Positions 35,301 to 45,000 of a DNA stretch of 64,000 bases are shown here, one piece after another. Below the pieces are notes generated by a model that worked only from the letters and a program-made list of their open reading frames with translations, was not told the DNA's origin and ran no database searches. The number at the start of each line of letters is the position of its first letter. Within the stretch, counting starts at the first letter, position 1. Origin of the DNA: Ciona intestinalis. Taxonomy: Eukaryota > Chordata > Ascidiacea > Phlebobranchia > Cionidae. The stretch is taken from the NCBI RefSeq assembly GCF_000224145.3, contig NC_020173.2:4599001-4663000 (forward strand). The letters run 5' to 3'. The translations under genes and the position numbers were made by a program.

Positions 35301-35823
35301 ACGCAACAAACATTGTCACTGCAGTGTTAGAACCTGACACGACAGTGTATGATGTTGCTACACATGCTAAAGTAAGACTGAATATTTTAACTTTGTTTTA
35401 ATCAATAGATTCAGTCGAAAATAAGCTAATTCCCCTGTCCTAAGATAAAAAAAAAATATTTTTTTATTTAATTGTTAAAAAATTGGAGTTTTTTTTGTTA
35501 TAAGTAAAATAAAGTTTTAAAATTTTACAGTTTATAAATTTGCACTTTCAATTTTCAATTTCTTATAAGAAAATTTAATTTTCCAGGCCATACCGCTTGG
35601 CAACAAAGGAGAGAATCTGATTCGTGCTGGAGGGGTGAGGATTAATGGGGAAACTGTTGATTCTCCTCACTTAATATTAATGAATGGGGAACATGTTCTC
35701 AAAAACGACCTCACAGTGCTTTCTGTTGGTAAAACAAATCACTTTATCATTAAATGGAAGCTGCCAAGGATTAAACATGATGAAGACAGTGTCAGAGAAA
35801 CAGAATACCCTGTACCAATGTGA
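32385..35823 (+). CDS. YARS2: Mitochondrial tyrosyl-tRNA synthetase
   Basis: Charges mitochondrial tRNA-Tyr. Seven exons: 32385-32745, 33047-33340, 33708-33888, 34277-34444, 34740-34895, 35224-35371 and 35587-35823, in phase, 514 residues (human 477). The first about 55 residues are Ser/Thr/Arg/Lys-rich with few acids, fitting a mitochondrial presequence. Class I signatures: HVGN (104-107) for HIGH, and KLGKT (300-304) for KMSKS (human KLGKS). [46 protein letters not shown] and [21 protein letters not shown] match the family. The C-terminal S4-like part [10 protein letters not shown] is present. AATAAA at 35864-35869. Intron 5 contains a SINE fragment. Confidence 0.96.
35052..35180 (+). mobile_element. 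SINE fragment (body), YARS2 intron 5
   Basis: TACTCGTAAGTAGGCACGAG, GTGTATGAAACAGAACA and GCAGTCGTTGCCCCACCACG. Confidence 0.65.
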
Positions 35824-36360
35824 AACTTGGATTATAGGATATCAAGGATTTTTTGACATTCAAAATAAAGTATCTTTTCTACTGCATTTGGGTGTATTGT
35901 GAAATAATTTCCCACTTGCAAAATTCAGTTGCTTTGTCTGGTAAATTGTTTTAAAAATACTACAGTAGAAGAGTACTTACCAATAATCCGTTTTGAGTCT
36001 GGTCTGTTATACAACTCGAATTACATGTGTTCTTAATATGTGTTTCTGAGTTTTCTAGTATTCACATATTAAGGACAGAAATTATTAGTTATTAGTAAAG
36101 TATATTGAAATCCTCTGTTGCTTGAAATTGGGTACATTGCAAAGTTCTGTAAGAAGCATTAGCTTAACTTTTTCACATCTTGAGTGTAAACTTTATATTG
36201 CTTCACATTATTCGGTGGTTTAACCAACTTCAAAAATGCTGGTTTTAAACTAATTTTTTGCTTTTTATTTTCAGATTTTCTGAGACGCTAAAATTATGTT
36301 TTAGTTTGAATTCTGTAAAAATAGTTTAGGTTTTTATAATTTTTCGACACCATTACCGGC
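35824..36360. other. Spacer YARS2 - DUS1L
   Basis: AATAAA at 35864-35869 ends YARS2. The rest shows nothing I can name. Confidence 0.5.
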
Positions 36361-38799
36361 ATGGAGAACAAGGAAAAACTAGAAGGATACAAATTCTGGG
36401 AGAAACTTGGCAGACCAACCAAGCTGGTTGCTCCCATGGTTGACCAAAGTGAGCTAGCATGGAGAATGCTGAGTAGGAAATATGGGGCAGAGTTGTGTTA
36501 CACACCAATGCTACATGCTTCAGTTTTTCTCAGAGATCCACAATACAGGTGATTTTGATGTTTTATTTTCGCATTAAATTGTTTAAATGTTGCTAAAAAT
36601 GTTAGGAAAATTAAGTTTTATGCAAAAAAATAATGTTTGCCTGAGTGGTGACTTAGCGGAGTTATTTTACACTGTTTTAAATCTTTTTTTTATCAAATGA
36701 CTGTTGAAAATGGTTTAAACTTCAAGTAAATTCTACCTTTTTTGTACAGGATTGATGGCTTGGCATCTTGTCCTGAAGATAGACCACTTATTGTTCAGTT
36801 TTGTGCGAATGATCCAGATATTTTGACGAAGTCAGCTCTTCTTGCTCAGGACCACTGTGATGCAGTTGATATAAACCTGGGATGCCCACAGGTAATACTG
36901 TTGGCGCAGATATAATTTATATACCAGCGCACGGCACTATGGCACAGTGTTTCGAGGCTTGATGCTGCCACCATTATGGGTGTATGTGTCTCTATAAAAG
37001 CAGTGTTTTGTTTCATACATCGTATACCCACTTACGAGACTAAAAAAAGTTGTGACGGCTAAAGCAAAGCAAAAGTCTTTAAAATAATGTCACTGCCAGT
37101 TTGTTCTTGTATAGTCATAATGCATACTTAAATATAATTCCTTTTTTGTCCAGACCATTGCAAAACGTGGCAACTATGGTGCTTTTCTTGGAGAAAACTG
37201 GGAATTGGTGACAAAGTTGATTAAAGCTTGTCATGAAAAGCTGAGTGTTCCTGTCACTTGTAAAATCAGAATTTTTACAGATGTTGAAAAAACTGTGCAA
37301 TACGCTAAGATGATTGAAAGGTAAAAAGTGGATTTCTGGTTTACAAAATGTTGTTTTTGTTTTAGTTCAGGAGCTTCGTAACTTCAAAAAGTATTGCGTT
37401 TCTTAACTTTACTTTTTTATCCTTGAGGGCCAGCGGTCAGGGCACTCCATGCACAGTGGTGCATCAACACACATAATATACCAAGAGACATGTGCTTGCT
37501 AGTTGCTATATTTGAATCTTGTGTATGAGAGTTAAAAATAAAACATAATATATGAAAATAAATTGGAACATATAATTGTTTTTTTTTCAGAGCTGGCTGT
37601 CAACTGCTAACAGTCCATGGAAGAACAAAAGAAATGAAAGGACCAATGACAGGGTTGGCTAGTTGGGAACATATTAAAGCCGTGAAAGATGCTGTCAAGA
37701 TACCCGTGTTTGCGAATGGAAACATTCAGTACAAGGCAGATGTTGATAGGTAATTAATGTTGTTATGCGAGCAGGATACCGCAGCTTCTTGTTTTGGCAT
37801 TTCAAGTAAATAGGTTTCAACTTATTCAAGATTTGCGCTAAAAATTAATTGTTGTTTAAAAATTGTAATCAATCAGATTATCAACTATTAAAAAAATATT
37901 TTCATTCAGATTATCAACTTTTTCCTACACTTTTTAATAGAACCTCAGTATAGTAAAATACATAATTGTACATATAGATTTTGGTTAGCAGTCTTTTGTT
38001 CACATTATTATAATATTCCATGGTTTACAGATGTATAAATCAAACTGGAGTTGACGGTGTGATGATAGCTGAGGGGAATTTACACGACCCGTGCCTATTT
38101 GTTGGCAAAAAGACTATAATATGGGAGATTGCTCTCGAGTATTTGCAATGTGCTGTGAAATACCCTTGTCCTGCTTCTTATGCAAGAGGCCATGTTTTCA
38201 AGATATGTCACCATGGTTTACAGCGCCATACACGTGCACGGGATTTGCTTGCTTCTTCAAAAGATATTCAAGACATGAAAACAGCTGTGGAGGTTCTACG
38301 TGATATTTGCACTCAATCATGTGGTGTAGGAAAGGAAAACTCGGTTTCTGATGATGCGCTGCCTATGCCGCATTGGTTTTGTCAGCCATATGTTAGACCA
38401 GCACCTAAACCAAAAGAAAATAGAAAAGAAAGACCTTCTAGTACAGACAGTGGGGAAATTTCAAAGAAAAAGTTGAAAAAAATGATGAAAAGATGCATGA
38501 AGAACACTAGTTTAGATCTAGAAGGTCTTGATTCTGCAGAGAAAGTGAAAAAGTTGTCTAAAATAATCGAAGCCAAACCCAACAAAGTTACATACGATAT
38601 CTGTGTTAAGTGTGGAAACCCTAGTAGCACGAGATGTGTGTTTCATTTATGTAAACCTTGCTGTAAAATACGTGCGAAAGAGGTTTATGTGTTTTGTACA
38701 GTTCACCGAAATTTTGTTCCAAAAACAAAGCAAGGAAATTTAGCCACAACAGATGCTAATTTGGGAAAAGAACAAACTGTAATGGACCATATTACCTGA
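36361..38799 (+). CDS. DUS1L: tRNA-dihydrouridine synthase 1-like
   Basis: FMN/NADPH enzyme reducing uridine in the tRNA D-loop (Dus1 class, positions 16/17). Five exons: 36361-36548, 36750-36891, 37154-37320, 37591-37749 and 38031-38799, 474 residues (human 473). FMN-binding start [14 protein letters not shown]; catalytic Cys108 in [56 protein letters not shown]. The C-terminal extension has a Lys-rich stretch and a Cys cluster CVKCGN ... CKPCCK typical of DUS1L. AATAAA at 38968-38973. Intron 2 holds a rearranged SINE piece. Confidence 0.96.
36920..37042. mobile_element. Rearranged SINE fragment, DUS1L intron 2
   Basis: TTCGAGGCTTGATGCTGCCA and TTATGGGTGTATGTGTCTC are in plus orientation, while the adjoining TTTGTTTCATACATCGTATA and CCCACTTACGAGAC are in minus orientation, so two halves are joined head to head. 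Confidence 0.55.
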
Positions 38800-39224
38800 A
38801 CTATATTTAACCATTAAGTTATTTTTAGCTGTATAGGTCTTGCTGTCATTTGCATATCCTGCTTTAAAAAATGTGTAAAATTTCGCACATATTCACTTTT
38901 TACTTTTTTTATATGCCTCACTTTTATTTGATATCACTTGTAAGTATGGTTGTAAGTTTGGTGCGTAAATAAAAGATTAACATTGATGATGTGTTGTGTA
39001 TGTGTGCCCTATAACCCCTTTAGTAGTTTTGCGAAATAATTTTGCTAACCCCTAGCTACGTATTGCCGAACCTTTGTGTGTGTAATTCTACATGTGCGCA
39101 CTTATACTTTGGTGGATTTAAACGTGTACGCAATTCAACAATTGCGCAGTTACACCTGCGCAAAATTCAACGTTCAATAGAAATAGTAATGATAAAGTAT
39201 GTGTTCTTACTAGACTCAATTATA

Positions 39225-39418
39225 TAGTAGAGTCGGGAAGATGGGACAACTTTTCATACTATTTTCTCGTCCCATTTAGTGGTAATCAAATAACATTCTA
39301 TAAATTGTGCAACCGTATCCTCGCGACTCGATAGACCGTTGATAATTGTTGAAAACACGATCAGGATACTTAATTGGATATTATGTGCTAAAGGTGTCCC
39401 GTCTTCCCCAACCTACTA
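39225..39418 (+). mobile_element. MITE A, full copy
   Basis: Both arms and the whole interior present, TA flanks, one of the better preserved copies. Confidence 0.85.
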
Positions 39419-39448
39419 ATATTTGCATGCTGCCAGTTGAACCTTTCA

Positions 39449-39616
39449 ATTTTGAAACTGTGGAGCTCCAGGCATCGTGCAACTAATAAATCATTTCAGA
39501 GGTAAAGATGATACGTTTCCGGAGGCGGAAAATGGAAATTTATCATCGCATGCCTATGCCTGCTTGATACCGAATACACAGCCGAGGAATATATGCACCA
39601 AAAATGCGCCAAACAC
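39449..39616. repeat. Direct repeat, left copy (downstream of methyltransferase)
   Basis: Shares TTTGAAACTGT, GATAAATCATTTCAGAG-like sequence, GATGATACGTTTCCGGAG, CGGAAAA and TCATCGCATGCC...TGCTTGATACC with 40830-41005. Confidence 0.75.
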
Positions 39617-39834
39617 GATTACCATTTTTAATTATTTTATTAATTATCATTTCTTTTTGTCTTCCGAAACATACTTATCTGCAGCGATGCTCTTAACGGA
39701 TGAAATAAAAATATATTTTACATCAGCTCCAGTTGCGGGCTTATAATTTTTACAAAACCAGTCATACTTTTGGGCCAATTTGTTTATTTTTGGTCAATCC
39801 GTTTAAATACCCGTTAAAATGAAAAAAAAATTAT

Positions 39835-40725
39835 TTATTGTGTCTGTGCTTTCTTTGCTAACAAGACATTAAACTTGAAAGTCGCTTTGAGTTTGACTTC
39901 GGAATTTTTTTTCTCCGTGCAATTCCAACATTCCTTCGTTAATCTCACAAACTTCTCCGCTTCGTCCAATTCCAGCAATTTCTCTTCTATTTCACGAGCA
40001 GGTAGATGCTGCAGATCATTCATTCTTTTCCGCACTATCTGCTCGTATGGACCAACTGAATTTACATAGCCAACAGCATCGTCTAGCGACCATAAAGAAT
40101 AAACGGGTACATGTTCATATCGCTTTTCCAAAAAGGGCACGGCTTCGAAAATCTCCTCATATCTAGTTTTACGGTAAGCGTTTGCCACACCAGGTTCCTT
40201 TAGCATTGCAGCGACTGGATACTTAGCGTAGATATCATCAGCAAGTTTGCCCAATTCTTCAGCATTTTTTGTGTTTAAACCAAGCGGCAAAAATTTGGGA
40301 GAATTATAATCTAAAACAACCAGTGTCCCTCCTGGTTTAAGGACTCTTTCAGTTTCTTTTAAAAAGGCTTCAACGTTATACCAATGCGTTGCGCTTCCCG
40401 ATACAACCACATCAACACTCTCATTAGCAGCGGGTAAATCTTCAGCGATCCCTTCTGTAAAAGTAACGTGATCGAAGCAGCAATTCTCTTTTGCAGTCTC
40501 AAGTTGCTTTAAACTTGGATCGACTCCCAAAACGGTTTTAAAGTATGGACAAAACAGTTTTGTAGCCTGCCCTGCTCCACAACCAACATCGAGCAAGAAA
40601 TCAAGTTTTTTACCGTCGCTGTACCCAGCGTATTCCATGGCTGTCTCGATTATCTTGCTTGGGTACTTGGGATGGTATTTTAATCCAGCTTTAGACAAAG
40701 TTGTTGTTTCGTAATATCGCAACAT
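39835..40725 (-). CDS. Class I SAM-dependent methyltransferase
   Basis: Single exon, 296 residues. SAM-binding motif I is LLDVGCGAGQATKLF (about 44-58), the acidic motif II end is VLGVDPS, motif III is LPAANESVDVVVSGSATHWY and post-motif is RVLKPGGTLVVLDYN. This is the methyltransferase type 11 group, like the widespread trans-aconitate-methyltransferase-like proteins; the substrate cannot be told from sequence. It is intronless and flanked on both sides by copies of a roughly 150-base direct repeat, which suggests a local duplication history. Minus-strand AATAAA occurs at 39834-39839 (overlapping the stop) and 39783-39788. Confidence 0.88.
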   Translation of the reverse strand: MLRYYETTTLSKAGLKYHPKYPSKIIETAMEYAGYSDGKKLDFLLDVGCGAGQATKLFCPYFKTVLGVDPSLKQLETAKENCCFDHVTFTEGIAEDLPAANESVDVVVSGSATHWYNVEAFLKETERVLKPGGTLVVLDYNSPKFLPLGLNTKNAEELGKLADDIYAKYPVAAMLKEPGVANAYRKTRYEEIFEAVPFLEKRYEHVPVYSLWSLDDAVGYVNSVGPYEQIVRKRMNDLQHLPAREIEEKLLELDEAEKFVRLTKECWNCTEKKNSEVKLKATFKFNVLLAKKAQTQ

Positions 40726-40829
40726 CTTAGATTTTAAGTTGGTTTGTAATAAAAAATCTTTTCACATCGACTAACGAACTTAGCCTGTTGTTCAAAGATA
40801 TAAGTTAAAATGTTGCAGACGAAGCGCTC

Positions 40830-41005
40830 AAATTTGAAACTGTTGTGGCAAGGATCAACCGATAGATCATTCAGAGATTAAGATGATAAGTTTCCGGAGT
40901 CGGAAAACGGATATCTGTCATCGCATGCTTGATACCATGATGGATCATGGTTTGTTTGTTGTAGAACACAGCACAAAGAATATTTGCAATACACGAGGCT
41001 TGATT
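40830..41005. repeat. Direct repeat, right copy (upstream of methyltransferase)
   Basis: Same order and orientation as the left copy: TTTGAAACTGT, AGATCATTCAGAGAT, GATGATAAGTTTCCGGAGTC, CGGAAAACGG, TCATCGCATGCTTGATACC. It lies in the likely promoter region of the methyltransferase. Confidence 0.75.
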
Positions 41006-41133
41006 TTTTTCAACAAACGAAGCGTGATTTTTTTATGCTTAATGTATTGATAACAATGTAGACAATTCAACAGTGGTCACTGGGTTTGAACAAGAGCGTG
41101 TGGGCGATGGTGTGATGCGGGTGGTTCTCCTAG

Positions 41134-41181
41134 CATTGTAACACTAGGCAAAAGTCTCATTGTAACACTAGGCAAAAGTCT
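41134..41181. repeat. 24-base perfect tandem duplication
   Basis: CATTGTAACACTAGGCAAAA plus GTCT occurs twice head to tail. Confidence 0.9.
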
Positions 41182-41420
41182 TTGCATTGTTCTAATCCGA
41201 TTGCTAAATGTCAACATTTTTATATAATAGGTTACCTACAGGAAGTGACCATATCACACACAGATAATCATACACGTTACGATTGTGTCATAACCGGGTG
41301 TCATATAAACGTCAACACAAACCAGTATGATAGTATGTCCACGGCTTCATATAACACGACGAAACTGTTGCACAGCCTACAATAGCTTCTTACAGCACCT
41401 CATATAACCATAATTAAAAT

Positions 41421-41671
41421 ACATGGAACTATACAAAGAAAACGAAAATTTTTTTCCGCTAGAGGCGGTAATTATTTAAATTAAAAAATACGGAAAAACG
41501 AACAAAACNNNNNNNNNNNNNNNNNNNNNNNNNNNNNNNNNNNNNNNNNNNNNNNNNNTTATATTTATATGTATAAACCATGAAACTAACTGCTCCCCAT
41601 AAATAGAGAAACGAATTTGTCATCGCCTCCTAGCGGAAAAAATTTTCCGTCTTCTCTGTATAGCTCCATGT
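41421..41671. mobile_element. Non-autonomous DNA transposon with 8-bp target duplication, gap inside
   Basis: Inverted arms of roughly 48 bases: the left begins ACATGGAACTATACAAAGAA (41421) and the right is the complement of ACATGGAGCTATACAGAGAA (ends 41671). Both flanks carry ATTAAAAT (41413-41420 and 41672-41679), a perfect 8-base target duplication as made by hAT-type transposases. No coding sequence is visible; the interior is partly unknown because of the gap. Confidence 0.8.
41509..41558. other. Assembly gap (50 N)
   Basis: A run of exactly 50 N, probably a placeholder of fixed length. It lies between the two arms of an inverted repeat, a usual cause of assembly breaks. Confidence 1.
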
Positions 41672-42068
41672 ATTAAAATTAATTAAAATAAATGGCTCAT
41701 CCGCAAGGTGTAGCTACCACGCTTATTTTCTTTTAAATAAATGTAAATATATTTTTAACTGTAAGCGTATTTTAACAACTATTGTTTTGTCGCTTTATCC
41801 TGTCTTTTCGTTTCAAATATTTCTAAGCCTTATATTCGCTACTGTAATCGAAGAGACAAATAAAAGTTGTTATTATTATGTATACCAAACGACTGTTGTT
41901 GCACAATACACATTGTTTTCCAATAAAACAACTTTTACCTTTTTAAAGTTTATTCACACACCTACTATGTCCGTTCACAAAAAAAAACAATTACAAAACA
42001 ACCAAAATCACCATTTAAATTATCTCCAATAACAAAATCACTATAAGCAAATAAAGCCTGCAACAAGA

Positions 42069-45000
42069 TCATTTAAACTGGTTGTTCAAAACTGAAATAA
42101 GTCCAGATGCTTTTCGACACACAAGATCAGCATCTCCATCACCGTCTACATCTCCAATAGAAAGTTGATCTGCTGAGCCACATAAATTCGGAATTTCACC
42201 TTCCCAATCCACGTCATCGTTGCTGAAACCTCGAATCCCAACGAACAGAATTCTCATTTTCCTGTTACAGTAGTTTATATTTTATTGGGTGTCATGGAAA
42301 AATGGCTTAAGTTTAATGTGTGGGCGTCAGCCGTAAAAAAGCAGCGGATTGAATGAGTGTAACTTGTTTTATTCTCGGGTAGCAACTACTGTCGTTATAA
42401 CACCAGTGTTCTGTTTTATACACCTCGTTCTTTACGAGTTACCACATAATATGTAACTTTGTGAGTTATTATTTTTATTAATGCATTATAGTTGGTAATT
42501 TAGACTTTTCAGAATAGATGCTTGTCGTGTCACAAAGAGAAAGTACTGCGCAAGTATTAGTGCTGTAAAAAATAAAACGACATAACTGCAAACAGTCTGT
42601 GAACCAATGCTATACACATAGTGTGTACATTGTTTAAATAACCAATATATTGGTATACTCACCCGCTTGTATCATCTCTGCACATCAAATCGTCTTTTCC
42701 ATCGCCATTAAAATCACCAACAAACACTTTGCCAGGAACAGTAAGACTCGGTAAGAATTTGCACAGCTTGGTCGGTCCTTCCCAACCCACTGTCGAATAT
42801 CCCGCTTTTGTTAACCCGTATGATATTTGCCTGAAAATCATAACATAAACTTTATTATTATTTTTTAGCAGCAAAATAACGGTTATTATTAATAACAAGC
42901 TATAGGAGTAAAAATTAACCGAGTAAATGTGGTTGGTAAACCAATAATACATTATTAATTAATTAATATCAAGTTTCAATTAATTAAAAAAAATTAATTG
43001 GAAGAAAATGTACGTAAAGAGGCATTTAATGCCATGAGATGAAACAGGACACAGGTGTTTCGTATAAGTCGCCAAGATGTTGCGTTATAGGTAATTTGAA
43101 TAGAAGTATATGATGACAAAAAACGTTTTTGCGATGTAATTGTAAATAATATTTTGACTTACATCCAGTGACTTCTGTAATAGCAGAGTAAATCCGACCG
43201 ACCATCGTTGTTAAAATCTCCGGTGTAAATATTTCCCCAGCGACAAAATGAACGAGTAGAGGTAGACACAGAATTAACCGTGAACAACGTGAGACCTGCA
43301 TTAAGTGTGTTAACTAATACTAGAAAATTGCTTTGGTTTAACAAAGAACATTTACAAAATTTTTAAACCATATTTTCACAACTCCCATAGACCGTTGTTA
43401 ATTTTTTAAAACACGCTCAGGATATTTGTATATATTATTATATGCTAAATGTGTCCCGCCTCCCCCGCTGTACTATTTATTTACTTACGTGGCTTTGGTG
43501 GACATTTGTTAGTGTTGCAAATCCTTCCGCTCCAAGCCGAACCTAAACAACCACCTGAACCACTGACTCCGTTTACACAACCTCGGTATCTTTAAATATA
43601 AATGTTGCAGTACAAATTATACTCGGCAAAATACAACAAAATGTCGTTAAAAGACAAAAATTGTTCTAGTACTCGTCAAAAAAGGAACTAACTACTCTTC
43701 AAAACAAAAAATGTCGTACACTGGTATAAAGAAACCTATTGTCCTATATACTCGTCTTAAAATAAAAAAGTACAAGAAAATAACACCAAGTCAAAATACA
43801 TTACTTGACACATGCATACCTCCATTGAAAACCCCTTCCGCATGATCTGGTACACGAACCCCATGAGCCCCATTGACCCCACGAAGAAGTAGAAGTACAT
43901 TTGCTTTGTTCACATGACTTGGTAGAAATGGCTTGTCCCGCACACCCCGTACTTACAACACCAGCCACATCTAAGCATCGTCTACTGCGACGAGAAACCC
44001 CCACCCCGCATGTCACTGAACACGTGCCCCATGCTCCCCAATTTAACCAAGAAACTAAGTTAAGTAGAACTGGTTACACTCGTATGTATATTACGTTGCT
44101 GTGTAAGATGTTTTCATTATCTTTTATCGTCCATTTAAACAAGGAACAGTTAAAGATTTTGTTTTTCATTCTCTATTTTCGTCCCATTGGACAGTATAGT
44201 AAAAATAATTACAAAATTACGAAACCGTATCCTGACTCTAAAAGAGAGTTGAAAAAAAACATAAATAAGAAATTTGGGACATTATGTGCTAATCGTATCT
44301 ATCTTACCCTACAGTACTAAATAAATTCAAAGATATCTTGTGTACAAACCTGCGACTTGAGTTGTAGTTGTTGGTCTAGCGGTTGTAACTGGCACGACAG
44401 ACGAACATCGATAGAGAAGATTTAATTGCTTCTTGTCTTCCTCCGTGAATCCTTCTCGTTGAGATTTAACTGGCTGGTTTGTTTTTCGTTCAACAATAGT
44501 TGCTTCTCGGTTCTTTGAAAACGCAAATCCACCGTAATGCATTATGGATTGAATGTCGTAGTTGGATCCGAGAGAATTTATCGAATTTCTTTTGTTAAAG
44601 TTATGTTCCTTTCCTAAAAATCCATGAATGCTGAATGAATGTATACAACCTATATATCCTCGCATATGCCGGGGCAACGACAGTCGTTATAACACTGGAG
44701 TTCTGTTACACACACCTCATGCTTGCATCAGGTTACCGCATATCCAACTTTGTGTGTGACCACTGCGTTATTGGAAGCAATTGCTGAGCCCTCTAACCAT
44801 AGTGCCACGAAGCCGGAATATTTTTCCAGTTTATCGCTATATTCGCTTAGTAACTAACGTAGATTTTACCTGCAATAATATTCTCTTCAATTATTCTGAT
44901 GTGATCGTCACGGTCAGGTCTAGATTGTTCATGCCAGAAACCAAGTGCGTGCATAAGCTCATGTTGAACTATTCCTTTCCACGCGCAGCCGATACCGATC

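Larger units (their letters stand above)
38800..39834. other. Spacer DUS1L - methyltransferase (convergent)
   Basis: DUS1L AATAAA at 38968-38973, one full MITE (39225-39418), then the left copy of the direct repeat (39449-39616). Confidence 0.55.
40726..42068. other. Spacer upstream of methyltransferase, with assembly gap
   Basis: Contains the right direct-repeat copy, a weak SINE trace (41040-41115), a 24-base tandem duplication, a TIR element split by the assembly gap, and the astacin gene 3' UTR (minus-strand AATAAA 41949-41954). Confidence 0.55.

Noticed and set aside
41101-41181. CRISPR-like or satellite repeat
   Set aside because: Only two units, no spacers; a simple 24-base tandem duplication.
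43901-44320. 139-codon + ORF opposite the TSP1 exon
   Set aside because: Antisense shadow of the astacin gene exon 8 plus intron and MITE; the TSP1 reading is unambiguous.
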